A stretch of DNA of 20,368 nucleotides from Candidatus Lindowiibacteriota bacterium (GTDB taxonomy: Bacteria > Lindowbacteria > 2-12-FULL-62-27): assembly GCA_023249255.1 (NCBI GenBank), contig JAHFCY010000029.1, positions 1 through 20,368 on the forward strand, written 5' to 3'. Each line of letters begins with the position of its first letter. Within the stretch, counting starts at the first letter, position 1. This document shows positions 9,882-17,728 of the stretch, in pieces. Made by a program: the position numbers and the translations under genes. The notes under the pieces were generated by a model. That model had not been told where the DNA came from and did no database searches. It worked only from the letters and a program-made list of their open reading frames with translations.

Positions 9882-10015
9882 AAGAAGCCGGAGAAGGGAC
9901 TGATGGAAGTCTGGCGAAGCCTGAAGAAGAGTTGGAGAATTTTTTCAACTTCCCGGCATTTTTCTTCTATCCGCCCTTCCATCATTCTTCCATCATTCTT
10001 CCAGCCGACCTTCTG
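9869..10015. other. Convergent intergenic region with possible terminator and 11-bp tandem repeat
   Basis: This stretch lies between the 3' ends of clpX and the FecR gene. Its left half is rich in GAAG and its right half in CTTC. TGATGGAAG (9901-9909) can pair with CTTCCATCA (9976-9984, and again 9987-9995), and AGTTG (9930-9934) can pair with CAACT (9946-9950) around an AT-rich loop containing six T. The 11-bp unit TTCCATCATTC occurs twice in tandem at 9977-9998, followed by a partial third copy. I read it as a weak two-way transcription stop, but the stems are imperfect. I see no gene here. Confidence 0.4.
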
Positions 10016-10711
10016 CTACTTCAAAATATCCGGCAATCCCTGCAAATCGCCCTCGACGGCGAAATTGTTCACATACTCGAGCGGAATGTTGTGAGCGGCC
10101 GGATTGGCCGGGGCTTCGCCGAATTTCGTCGCGCTGACCGTTCCGGGAGATAGTTCCACCGTTTTGCCCTGCGCCTCCAGTGTGACCGTGTCGTGAAATG
10201 ACGCGAAAGTCGAAGTCATATCGGCGTCAGCCAGTCCCCAAAAGAGCGTGCCGCGGACGCCCGCGACGACGGCCGGCGTCTGAACTTGGAATACTTTACC
10301 TGTCGGCACGGGTGCCTTGAATCCGATCAGGAATTCTCCAACCGGAATCGAGATTTTAGAATTGTCGTCCTTGGAAAGTTGATCGAGTCGAACGAGGGAA
10401 AATTCACGCAGGAGGAGGATGCCGCCGTTCGGCAGTTCCAGTTGGGCCTTGGCCCCTGCGTTGACTCGAAACGTCCCGGCCATCGGTAGTATCGTTCCCG
10501 CCGACACCGGCGAAAACTGCGTGTCGGAAGGCCCTTTGATTTCAGCAGTTCCTTCGACCCGGAGAACTTTGGCGGTCGGCGCCTCCGGCACAGCACTTAC
10601 TTCAGACGTGTCCGCCGCCGTTCCCGCGTCCTCCGCGGCCCTCGATGTCGCCGGCACAAACAACGCCGCGCACAACGCCAGTGTGATTCCCGCACGAACC
10701 ATGGTTTTCAT
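10016..10711 (-). CDS. Secreted FecR-domain protein
   Basis: A 231-aa exported protein. The start at 10711 is set by GGAGG at 10717-10721, five bases upstream, and by a classic signal peptide directly after it: MKTMVRAG, a hydrophobic core LALCAALFVPA, then cleavage near TSRAA (about residue 26). A low-complexity Ala/Glu/Thr linker follows to residue 47. Residues about 48-200 resemble the FecR domain, including a beta-rich stretch (LELPNGGILLLREFSLVRLD) and the family hallmark TPAVVAGVRGTLF (145-157). FecR domains occur in TonB-linked sigma regulators and in many periplasmic or surface proteins. This one has no cytoplasmic or membrane-spanning regulator part and no sigma gene beside it, so a structural or binding role in the periplasm or cell surface is more likely. 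It converges on clpX and diverges from the PEBP gene. Confidence 0.85.
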   Translation of the reverse strand: MKTMVRAGITLALCAALFVPATSRAAEDAGTAADTSEVSAVPEAPTAKVLRVEGTAEIKGPSDTQFSPVSAGTILPMAGTFRVNAGAKAQLELPNGGILLLREFSLVRLDQLSKDDNSKISIPVGEFLIGFKAPVPTGKVFQVQTPAVVAGVRGTLFWGLADADMTSTFASFHDTVTLEAQGKTVELSPGTVSATKFGEAPANPAAHNIPLEYVNNFAVEGDLQGLPDILK

Positions 10712-10786
10712 TTCTTCCTCCATTTTTTGACAAGAGTAGGTGTTGCCCGTCCGGCCAGCCCTGACCGACAAAGAAACAAGTACGTT

Positions 10787-10813
10787 ATTACACCTCCCCG
10801 GCGCGAAAAGCAA
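10787..10813 (-). promoter_or_regulatory. Candidate promoter of the FecR-domain gene
   Basis: Read on the minus strand, TTGCTT (10808-10813) is followed after 15 bases by TGTAAT (10787-10792), five of six matches to the -10 consensus. The spacing is short, and a 16-base spacing is possible with TTTGCT. It would give a leader of about 70 bases with a normal Shine-Dalgarno. Confidence 0.35.
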
Positions 10814-10841
10814 ACAAAAAATGTCCGGCTGTCCCGTCAGG

Positions 10842-10870
10842 TTGACACGTTGAACGTTCGGGCATACCAT
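10842..10870 (+). promoter_or_regulatory. Candidate promoter of the PEBP-lon operon
   Basis: A perfect -35 TTGACA (10842-10847) is followed after 17 bases by TACCAT (10865-10870), four of six matches to the -10 consensus. Transcription would begin near 10877, three or so bases before the ATG at 10880, again giving a nearly leaderless mRNA. No ribosome site precedes that ATG. Confidence 0.45.
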
Positions 10871-10879
10871 CCAGCGGTC

Positions 10880-11476
10880 ATGATTCGGTTCACTCGGATC
10901 GTCGAAATAGGTGTTGGGGTGTTGCTCATGGCGCTGATTGCGGGCCTGTCAGATTCGCCGCCATCTGCCGCAGCCCCGCGCAAATCCCATCCATCCAAAG
11001 GGGGGATGACCATGTCGCTCACGATCACCAGCGCGGCGTTTTCGCCAAACGGCGAAATTCCGTCAAAATATACCTGCGACGGCGCGGATATATCGCCGCC
11101 GCTGGCCTGGTCCGGCGCTCCGTCCGGAACAAAAAGTTTAGCGTTGATCAGCGACGATCCGGATGCGCCGGGCAACACGTGGGTCCACTGGGTCGCGTGG
11201 AACATTCCGCCAGACACGACGGCGCTGCCGGAAGGCGTTCAGCCGGTTGACCGTCTGCCCAACGGCATGCGGCAGGGCGAGACTTCCTTTCGCCGGATCG
11301 GATACGGCGGTCCCTGCCCGCCTTCGGGCACACACCATTACTTTTTCAAACTCTACGCCCTCGATACGATCTTGGATCTTCCCGCGAGGGCCTTAACCCC
11401 ACAGCTTGAGAAGGCCATGAAAGGCCATGTCGTAGCTGAAGCCCTGCTCATCGGTCTTTACTCAAGATCGCGTTGA
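10880..11476 (+). CDS. YbhB/YbcL-type PEBP (Raf kinase inhibitor-like) protein
   Basis: A 198-aa protein of the phosphatidylethanolamine-binding fold as found in bacterial YbhB/YbcL. Conserved parts are SAAFSPNGEIPSKYTCDGADISPPLAW (about 51-77), DDPDAP (92-97), WVHWVAWNIP (101-110) and GPCPPSGTHHYFFKLYALD (144-162), which form the ligand pocket. The biochemical role of bacterial members is poorly known. With the ATG at 10880 it begins with a basic then hydrophobic segment (residues 1-22) and a Pro/Ala-rich stretch, so it is probably exported. An alternative cytoplasmic form could start at 11006 or 11012 (MTMSLTI), just after a run of six G that could act as a ribosome site. The 10880 start sits right behind a promoter and has no Shine-Dalgarno. 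lon begins 15 bases after the stop. Confidence 0.88.
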   Translation: MIRFTRIVEIGVGVLLMALIAGLSDSPPSAAAPRKSHPSKGGMTMSLTITSAAFSPNGEIPSKYTCDGADISPPLAWSGAPSGTKSLALISDDPDAPGNTWVHWVAWNIPPDTTALPEGVQPVDRLPNGMRQGETSFRRIGYGGPCPPSGTHHYFFKLYALDTILDLPARALTPQLEKAMKGHVVAEALLIGLYSRSR

Positions 11477-11491
11477 CATCCGGAAATTGCC

Positions 11492-13915
11492 ATGACCGAT
11501 AAACCTCCCGCTCCCGAAATTCTGGCAATGCCGGCTCTGCCGCTCCGAAACCTCGTGGTTTTTCCCGGCATGTCGGTTCCGCTTTTTGTTGGCCGGACGG
11601 CGTCGATGGGCGCGATCGACGCGGCACGGGAATTCAAAAATCATATTTTCGTCACGGCGCAAAAAAATGGAGACTTGAACGATCCCAAACGGGAGGATTT
11701 GTACGACGACGGATGCATCGTCGAAATCGTGCAGACGGTGCGATTGCCGGACGGGACGCTCAAGGTCATCGTCGAAGGCCGGTCCCGCGCGCGGATTGAA
11801 TCCTGGACCGAGGGCCGGGATTACGCGGCGGCGAAAGTCATCGCCGTCAACAGCGAACCGGATCTGTCCGATTCGACCGAAATTCAGGCGCTCATGCGCA
11901 ATATCATCCACCGGTTTGAGGAATACTGCCGCCTGTCGAACAAGACGCCGGTGGAGGCGGCGATGTCGGTCGTCAACATCGACGATCCGTCCACCCTGAC
12001 CGACGCGGCAGTTTCAAATCTTGCGGTGCCGCCGCAGGTCAAACAGTCGTTTCTCGCCGAACGGTCCGTGTCCAAGCGTCTTCTGGCGCTGTCGGAACTT
12101 CTCGAACGCGAACTCGAAATCTCGCGGATGGAAATCCGGATCCGCGAGCGGGTCCGAAAACAGATGGAGACGCTCCAGCGCGAACATTATCTGAACGAGC
12201 AGGTGAAGGCGATTCACAAGGAACTGGGAAAATCGGACGAGAAAGAGGAGTTGCAGGAACTCCGGGAATCGCTCGATCGCGCGGGGCTGTCGGACGAGGC
12301 GAAGGAAAAGGCGGCGAAGGAACTGTCGCGGCTTGAAAAAATGCCGCCGATGACGCCGGAGACGACCGTGTCGCGCACGTACCTCGGCTGGCTCGCCGAT
12401 CTGCCGTGGAACAAGCGGACGGAGGATTCGATCGACGTTCGCCGGGCCAAACAGATTCTGGATGAGGATCATTACGGCCTCGACAAACCGAAGGAACGCA
12501 TTCTCGAATATCTGGCCGTCTGTAAACTCGCCGGAAAAATCAAAGGACCGATTTTGTGTTTTGTCGGCCCGCCGGGCGTCGGCAAGACGAGCCTCGGCAA
12601 ATCGATCGCGCGGGCGCTCGGCCGCCAGTTCGTCCGGATGTCTCTCGGGGGCGTCCGGGACGAGGCCGAAATCCGCGGGCATCGCCGGACGTACATCGGT
12701 TCCCTGCCTGGCCGGATCCTGCAACTGCTGGCCAAGGCCAAATCGAAAAATCCTGTGTTTTTGCTCGATGAGGTCGACAAGATGAGCGTCGACTTCCGCG
12801 GCGATCCCTCCTCGGCCCTGCTTGAGGTCCTCGATCCGGAACAAAATTCGCATTTTGTGGATCACTACCTCGAAGTCGGATTTGATTTGTCGGAATGTCT
12901 TTTCATCACGACGGCCAACCTGCGGCTGTCGATCCCGTATCCCCTGCTCGATCGCATGGAAGTCATCGAACTGCCGGGATACACGGAACCGGAAAAAATC
13001 AGGATTGCCCGGACGTTTCTCGTTCCCAAACAAATCCGCGAGAACGGCATGCCGCCGTCGATGATGCGCCTTGGCGAAGACGCGCTCCGATCGATCGTGC
13101 GGCGATACACGAACGAAGCCGGTGTGCGGGATCTTGAGAGGCACATCGGAAAACTTGTGCGCCACGCCGCGCGCAAGACCGCCGAGGGGCGAAAAATCCG
13201 CCGCGCCATCTCACAGAAGCAACTTCAAAAAATTCTGGGTGTGCCGCAAGTGCACGAAAAGCGCACTCTCCTGTCGAACCGCGTCGACCCGGGAACGGCG
13301 GCGGGACTGGCGTGGACGGAACTTGGGGGCGACGTCCTGATCGTCGAAGTCGTCCTGGTGACCGGCCGGGGCCAGTTGATTTTGACGGGGCGGCTCGGCG
13401 AGGTCATGAAAGAATCGGGGCTGGCGGCTCTGACGTTCGCGCGGACGATCGGTGAGGGACTCGGCATCAAACCGGAAATATTCCGAAAACATGATTTTCA
13501 CGTCCACGTGGCGGAAGGCGCGATTCCGAAAGACGGTCCGTCGGCGGGCATCACGATCGCGTCGGCGCTTCTGTCGGCTGTTCTGCGCGAGCCTCTTCCG
13601 GCGCACCTCGCGATGACCGGCGAGATCACCCTTCGCGGCCGGGTTCTCCCCGTCGGCGGACTCCGGTCGAAACTTCTGGCCGCCCGGCGATACGGGATCA
13701 CGGCCGTGATTTTGCCGAAGGAAAACAAGCCGCAGATCAGCGAGATTCCGGCGCACGAGATCCAGGGATTGAAATTGCATTACGTGGAAAGTATACGGGA
13801 TGCCTTGCCGTTTTTGTTCCCGGCGCGCCGGTACCGCGAATCGCCGGCATCCCGATCAAGCCGTCCGGGTGAATCCAAATCCGGCATATCCGTGACGATT
13901 CCGGCGGCGCATTAG
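11492..13915 (+). CDS. lon: ATP-dependent Lon protease
   Basis: Lon is the single-chain AAA+ serine protease of the cytosol that removes damaged and regulatory proteins. The 807-aa protein has the LonA layout: an N-terminal substrate-binding domain (LPLRNLVVFPGMSVPLFVGR, from about 16), a coiled-coil/helical region at about 190-285, Walker A GPPGVGKT (359-366), Walker B FLLDE (423-427), and the C-terminal protease domain with catalytic Ser684 in PKDGPSAG and Lys727 in GGLRSKLLAA. A polar tail of about 30 residues follows the usual end of the family (LPFLF). The ATG is 15 bases after the PEBP gene, with only a weak GGAAA as ribosome site. In many bacteria lon directly follows clpX; here two exported-protein genes lie between. 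Confidence 0.97.
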   Translation: MTDKPPAPEILAMPALPLRNLVVFPGMSVPLFVGRTASMGAIDAAREFKNHIFVTAQKNGDLNDPKREDLYDDGCIVEIVQTVRLPDGTLKVIVEGRSRARIESWTEGRDYAAAKVIAVNSEPDLSDSTEIQALMRNIIHRFEEYCRLSNKTPVEAAMSVVNIDDPSTLTDAAVSNLAVPPQVKQSFLAERSVSKRLLALSELLERELEISRMEIRIRERVRKQMETLQREHYLNEQVKAIHKELGKSDEKEELQELRESLDRAGLSDEAKEKAAKELSRLEKMPPMTPETTVSRTYLGWLADLPWNKRTEDSIDVRRAKQILDEDHYGLDKPKERILEYLAVCKLAGKIKGPILCFVGPPGVGKTSLGKSIARALGRQFVRMSLGGVRDEAEIRGHRRTYIGSLPGRILQLLAKAKSKNPVFLLDEVDKMSVDFRGDPSSALLEVLDPEQNSHFVDHYLEVGFDLSECLFITTANLRLSIPYPLLDRMEVIELPGYTEPEKIRIARTFLVPKQIRENGMPPSMMRLGEDALRSIVRRYTNEAGVRDLERHIGKLVRHAARKTAEGRKIRRAISQKQLQKILGVPQVHEKRTLLSNRVDPGTAAGLAWTELGGDVLIVEVVLVTGRGQLILTGRLGEVMKESGLAALTFARTIGEGLGIKPEIFRKHDFHVHVAEGAIPKDGPSAGITIASALLSAVLREPLPAHLAMTGEITLRGRVLPVGGLRSKLLAARRYGITAVILPKENKPQISEIPAHEIQGLKLHYVESIRDALPFLFPARRYRESPASRSSRPGESKSGISVTIPAAH

Positions 13916-13950
13916 CCGTCGGTTGAAATCAGCATTGGAGGGTTGCAATC

Positions 13951-15090
13951 ATGTTCTATAAACGACGATTGTTAGCTCCGGGCCCCACGCCCGTTCTCGA
14001 AGACGCGCTCCTGGCGTCGGCCAAACCGATGATTCATCACCGCACGGAAGAATTCAACGCGGTGCTCAAGCAGGTGTTTCAGCAGTTGAAAGAGGTTTTT
14101 CAGACAAAATCCCCGGTGCTTCTCTTCACCAGTTCCGGCACGGGCGCGATGGAGGCTTCCGTCGCAAATCTCTGCCGGACGGACAAACCAGCGCTGGTCA
14201 TCCGCGGCGGGAAGTTCGGCGAGCGGTGGGCGGACATCACAAAAGTCTACGGCATTCCGACCGATGTCATCGACGTGCCGTGGGGCGAAGCGGTCGATCC
14301 GGCGCTGGTGGAAAAGTATCTTAAACAAAAACCGGAGACGACAGCTGTTTTCACGACGTTGTCCGAGACGTCGACCTGTGTGGCGCATCCGATCAAGGAA
14401 CTGGGTGCGGTCACGTCCAAAACCGATACGGTCCTCGTCGTTGACGGTATCAGCGGCCTTGGCGGCCAGGAATGCCGCACGGACGAATGGAAGGTCGATG
14501 TTGTTGTCGCAGGATCGCAGAAAGCGCTCATGATCCCGCCGGGTCTGGCGATGGCGTCGGTGTCGGACAAGGCATGGAAGAAAGTGAAGGAATCGAATCT
14601 GCCGAAATATTATTTTTCGTTCGAGAAACATTTCAAGAACATCGAAAAGGACACGACGCCCTACACGCCGGCCGTGTCGCTGATTTTCGCGCTGAAAACG
14701 GCGCTCGACCGGATGCACGCCGAGGGCATGGACTCGATTTTCGCGCGGCACAAAAAATTGGGCGAGGCCATGCGCGCCGGCGCGCAGGCGATGGGACTGA
14801 CGCTTTTCGCGAAACGCCCCGTTGATGTCGGGACCGCCGTGAACGTTCCGGCCGGGGTAGACGGCGGCAAACTCAAGAAGATGTTTGAATCCGATTTTGG
14901 GATCACCGTGGCCGGCGGACAGGACAGCATCAAAGGCAAAGTCGTCCGGATCGCGCATATGGGATACATGGATCCGTTTGACGGCCTCGCCGCGCTCGCC
15001 GCGCTTGGCATGGGACTGGACAAACTCGGCCACAAGGTCGACGTCGGCGCGGGATTGGGCGCGTACATCCGCGTGATTCAGGGGGCGTAA
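13951..15090 (+). CDS. Class V aminotransferase, probable phosphoserine/serine-pathway transaminase
   Basis: A 379-aa PLP-dependent fold-type I enzyme of the alanine-glyoxylate/serine-pyruvate aminotransferase group. It starts with LLAPGPTPV, typical of the family. The glycine-rich FTSSGTGAMEASVANL (59-74) binds the cofactor phosphate, Asp165 in VVDGISGLG pairs with the pyridine nitrogen, and Lys191 in AGSQKALMIPPG is the Schiff-base lysine. GGAGGG at 13937-13942 lies eight bases before the ATG. serA starts one base after its stop. The tight pairing with 3-phosphoglycerate dehydrogenase suggests that this enzyme does the transamination step of serine synthesis instead of a classical SerC, as proposed for similar pairs in other bacteria. 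From sequence alone, alanine-glyoxylate or serine-pyruvate transamination remains possible. Confidence 0.9.
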   Translation: MFYKRRLLAPGPTPVLEDALLASAKPMIHHRTEEFNAVLKQVFQQLKEVFQTKSPVLLFTSSGTGAMEASVANLCRTDKPALVIRGGKFGERWADITKVYGIPTDVIDVPWGEAVDPALVEKYLKQKPETTAVFTTLSETSTCVAHPIKELGAVTSKTDTVLVVDGISGLGGQECRTDEWKVDVVVAGSQKALMIPPGLAMASVSDKAWKKVKESNLPKYYFSFEKHFKNIEKDTTPYTPAVSLIFALKTALDRMHAEGMDSIFARHKKLGEAMRAGAQAMGLTLFAKRPVDVGTAVNVPAGVDGGKLKKMFESDFGITVAGGQDSIKGKVVRIAHMGYMDPFDGLAALAALGMGLDKLGHKVDVGAGLGAYIRVIQGA

Positions 15091-15091
15091 G

Positions 15092-16039
15092 ATGGCGATC
15101 AAAGTTTTGCTCTGTGACGGCGTCGCAAAAAAGGCGGTCGAGATGCTGGCGAAAGCCGGATTTGCGAATGAGGAGACCAAGGCGCTCCCGGAGGACGACC
15201 TGATCGCGAAGTTGAAAGCAAACCCGGTCGAATGTCTGGTCGTCCGAAGTTCGACCAAAGTCACGGCGAAAGTTTTTCAATCCGTGAGCGGTCTCAAACT
15301 TGTCGGCCGCGCGGGCGTCGGAGTCGATAACGTCGACGTGAAGGCGGCCGCGGCGGCTGGCGTGAAAGTCATGAACACGCCGGGTGGAAATGCCAACGCG
15401 GTGGTGGAATTGACTCTTGGATTCATGCTGTCCCTTGCCCGGCAGGTTCCGAAAGCCGACCGGTCGATGAAATCGGGCAAGTGGGAGAAGAAAGCATTCA
15501 AGGGATCGGAATTAAAAGGGAAGACGCTCGGGCTTATCGGCATGGGCCGCATCGGATATGAGGTAGCCAAACGCGCCAGGGCATTTGGGATGTCAGTCGT
15601 CGGCTACGATCCGTATCTCGATCCCGCCAAAATCCGCGAGGTCGGCGAGCAGGTTTTGTCAGTCGGGGAAATTTACAAACGCGCGGACTATATTTCAATT
15701 CACACTCCCCTGACGGACGAGACGCGCGGCATGGTGGGCGAGGGCGCGTTCGCGCAGATGAAAAACGGCGTGTTGATCATCAACGCCGCCCGCGGCGGAA
15801 TTCTGGATGAGAAGGCGCTGGTGAAACACATGAAAGACGGCAAGGTCGCCGGCGCGGCACTCGATGTCTATTCCGTCGAGCCGCCCGATTACAAGGAATT
15901 GCTCGAAGACGACCGGCTGATTCTGACACCGCACATCGGCGCCGCCACCGCCGAATCCCAGGACACCTGCGCGGAAATGTTGTCTGACCAGATCATCCAG
16001 TTTTTTACGAAAAACAAAGCCGTCAACGTTGTGAACTGA
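15092..16039 (+). CDS. serA: D-3-phosphoglycerate dehydrogenase, short form
   Basis: SerA oxidises 3-phosphoglycerate to 3-phosphohydroxypyruvate with NAD+, the first step of serine synthesis. The 315-aa protein has the D-2-hydroxyacid dehydrogenase fold: GRAGVGVDNVD (72-82), the Rossmann motif GMGRIG (150-155), an acidic NAD-ribose contact in GYDPY (Asp173), catalytic Arg234 in NAARGG, Glu263 in VEPP and His281 in TPHIGAAT. It lacks the C-terminal ACT domain and intervening domain of longer SerA proteins, so serine feedback through ACT is not expected. It sits one base after the aminotransferase and one base before hisZ (TGA-C-ATG). Related hydroxyacid dehydrogenases share the fold, but the neighbour supports SerA. 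Confidence 0.9.
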   Translation: MAIKVLLCDGVAKKAVEMLAKAGFANEETKALPEDDLIAKLKANPVECLVVRSSTKVTAKVFQSVSGLKLVGRAGVGVDNVDVKAAAAAGVKVMNTPGGNANAVVELTLGFMLSLARQVPKADRSMKSGKWEKKAFKGSELKGKTLGLIGMGRIGYEVAKRARAFGMSVVGYDPYLDPAKIREVGEQVLSVGEIYKRADYISIHTPLTDETRGMVGEGAFAQMKNGVLIINAARGGILDEKALVKHMKDGKVAGAALDVYSVEPPDYKELLEDDRLILTPHIGAATAESQDTCAEMLSDQIIQFFTKNKAVNVVN

Positions 16040-16040
16040 C

Positions 16041-17009
16041 ATGGCCGCCGAACTGGGCTGGCCCGAAGGCGCGGCAAGTCTTCCACCGCCACTCGCGCAA
16101 AAAAAACAGAAAATCGAACAGTCCGTCGTCTCGTGCCTGTCCTCGGCCGGATTTTCGCCCATTGATCTTCCAACGCTCGAGTATGTCTCGCCCGCGGACG
16201 CGGCTGAATCTGACGACCGCTGTAAATTTGTCGCGCCCGATGGCCGGATGCTTGGGCTTCGGTACGACCACACGACTTCGCTCATCCGCTTCGTCGCCAC
16301 ACACCAGAACATGCCGATGCCGGCCCGATTGTTCTACCGGGGACCTGTATTCCGCCGCCGGCGTCGCGCGTCGGGATACGCCGAGGTCGCGCAGATTGGC
16401 GCGGAAATTTTGGGCGCGTCAGGCGTCGAGGCCGACATCGAAATTGTTCGGCTTCTGGCGAAGACGCTGCAGACCGCGGGTGTGCCCGATTTTTTGATCG
16501 ATATCGGTACGGTGGAGGTATTCAAAGGCGTGATGGCGGGGACGAAACTCGACCCGACCGTGCTGGAGGACATTCGAGACGCGATTCACCGAAAGGATGC
16601 CACGGCCTTGAAGTTGGCGCTTGAGCGATCAAATCTGCCCGCCGCAAAAAAATCCGTTCTGTCGGCCCTGCCTGCATGGTTTGGCCGAAAAGACGTGCTC
16701 GCCCGCGCACTATCCGCCGTCGACAATGACCGAAGCCGCGCGGGTCTTGAGCAGTTGGGCCGCGTGTACGACGCGCTGGCGGTCCCGGCCGACCGCGGAG
16801 GATTGGGCGATCGCGTGACACTCGACATGGGCGTCGTCCAATCGCTCGACTATTACACCGGCGCCGTTTTCGAAGCCTACGCGCGCCGTGTCGGCCAGCC
16901 CATCGCCTCGGGCGGCCGCTACGACAAACTCGCCGACCGATACGGGAAATCCATCCCAGCCACGGGATTTGCGCTCAATGTCGGATTGATGATCGACCTT
17001 GTACCCTGA
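16041..17009 (+). CDS. hisZ: ATP phosphoribosyltransferase regulatory subunit
   Basis: HisZ is a histidyl-tRNA-synthetase-like protein that lacks aminoacylation and activates short-form HisG in the first step of histidine synthesis. The 322-aa protein shows the catalytic-core fold of class II synthetases: LPTLEYVSPAD (38-48), motif-2-like RLFYRGPVFRRRRRASGYAEVAQIGAEILG (about 96-125), and a C-terminal GGRYDKLADRYGKSIPATGFAL. It has no anticodon-binding domain, and the length fits HisZ rather than HisS. No hisG lies in the window. It is translationally coupled to serA. The last codons and the TGA lie inside repeat copy A (from 16996), so the present C-terminus (GLMIDLVP) may have been shaped by that element, but the core is complete. 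Confidence 0.92.
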   Translation: MAAELGWPEGAASLPPPLAQKKQKIEQSVVSCLSSAGFSPIDLPTLEYVSPADAAESDDRCKFVAPDGRMLGLRYDHTTSLIRFVATHQNMPMPARLFYRGPVFRRRRRASGYAEVAQIGAEILGASGVEADIEIVRLLAKTLQTAGVPDFLIDIGTVEVFKGVMAGTKLDPTVLEDIRDAIHRKDATALKLALERSNLPAAKKSVLSALPAWFGRKDVLARALSAVDNDRSRAGLEQLGRVYDALAVPADRGGLGDRVTLDMGVVQSLDYYTGAVFEAYARRVGQPIASGGRYDKLADRYGKSIPATGFALNVGLMIDLVP

Positions 17010-17120
17010 CCCCGTCGGGGTACTCCTGCTCCCAAAGCACATCAGGGGTACAACATAACTCTCAAAGACAACAAGGAATACCACTCCGGACAAAAAGGCT
17101 TTATACGCGTGTTATACGGG
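16996..17120 (+). repeat. Cassette-flanking repeat, copy A
   Basis: The first 42 bases (16996-17037) match 17981-18022 with three mismatches. After a diverged middle, a second matching block follows at about the same distance (17085-17118 against 18073-18105), ending in TATAC-N6-TATAC. The copy contains the short palindrome ACCCCGTCGGGGT and an outer inverted pair, GTACCCTGA (17001-17009) with TCAGGGGTAC (17042-17051, one base bulged), so it can fold into a nested hairpin. It includes the hisZ stop codon. No open reading frame of note lies in it. Confidence 0.8.
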
Positions 17121-17203
17121 ATTATCCAACCACGGTCGGCCGCGGTCGTTGAACAACAGGGCCATCCATGATTTTATGCCGGACGTGCGAGCGGAATTGA
17201 GAA

Positions 17204-17728
17204 ATGAGTAACAGAAAAAAAATCGTGATCATTGCCGGGCCGAATGGCGCCGGTAAGACGACGTTTGCCCAGGAGTTTCTTCCGAAAGAGGCCGGATGCC
17301 TGATTTTCGTCAACGCCGATTTAATTTCCGCCGGCCTGTCGCCATTCTCGCCGTCGGGTGCGGCCCTGCGCGCCGCGCGGGTCATGCTCGGAGAAATCAA
17401 AACACATGTTCGAAGGGGAAACAATTTCGCCTTTGAGACAACCTTGAGCGGATTGACGTATGCCCGGATGATCCCCACATGGCGGCGCGCCGGATATGGC
17501 GTCAAGTTGATTTATTTGAGACTGGCCAACCCCGAAATGGCCGTGGCCCGCGTTGCGGCGCGGGTGAGACAAGGCGGCCACGCTGTTCCGGAGGACGTCA
17601 TTCGTCGCCGGTTCTCCACCGGGTGGAATAATTTCATTGAAATCTACAAGGCCCTTGCCGCTGTCTGGATTCTTTATGATAATTCAGGAACAAGTCCGCG
17701 CTTGATCGAACAAGGAGGAGCACGATGA
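17204..17728 (+). CDS. Zeta-toxin-like P-loop ATPase/kinase
   Basis: A 174-aa P-loop protein resembling the Zeta-toxin/COG4185 group. Walker A GPNGAGKT is at 12-19, VNADLIS (37-43) provides the conserved Asp39, FETTLSG (77-83) supplies Glu78, and the basic block RVRQGGHAVPEDVIRRRF (120-137) matches the family pattern of a GGH-x-VP motif followed by Arg residues. It ends near LYDNS. Zeta toxins phosphorylate UDP-N-acetylglucosamine and block cell-wall synthesis; whether this shorter relative does so is unknown. The ribosome site before the ATG is poor. Its stop overlaps the start of the next gene (ATGA). The pair sits between two repeat copies, which suggests that the module moved as a unit. 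A non-toxic kinase role is possible. Confidence 0.8.
   Translation: MSNRKKIVIIAGPNGAGKTTFAQEFLPKEAGCLIFVNADLISAGLSPFSPSGAALRAARVMLGEIKTHVRRGNNFAFETTLSGLTYARMIPTWRRAGYGVKLIYLRLANPEMAVARVAARVRQGGHAVPEDVIRRRFSTGWNNFIEIYKALAAVWILYDNSGTSPRLIEQGGAR
17712..17718 (+). promoter_or_regulatory. Strong ribosome binding site of the small partner gene
   Basis: AAGGAGG lies inside the end of the kinase gene, six bases before the ATG at 17725. It is much stronger than anything before the kinase ATG, so the partner should be made in excess, as expected for an antitoxin. Confidence 0.7.

Noticed and set aside
12014-13165. Minus-strand open frame (383 codons) opposite lon
   Set aside because: Lon is certain in the sense direction; this is a shadow frame.
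13972-15264. Minus-strand open frame (430 codons) opposite the aminotransferase and serA
   Set aside because: The sense genes carry all catalytic residues; the antisense product is Arg/His/Phe-rich without motifs.
17001-17051. Intrinsic terminator after hisZ
   Set aside because: The nested hairpin is plausible, but no run of T follows it, so I list it only as part of the repeat.
17037-17203. Upstream antitoxin gene before the Zeta-like ATPase
   Set aside because: Only frames under about 20 codons occur here, without ribosome sites; the likely partner is downstream.
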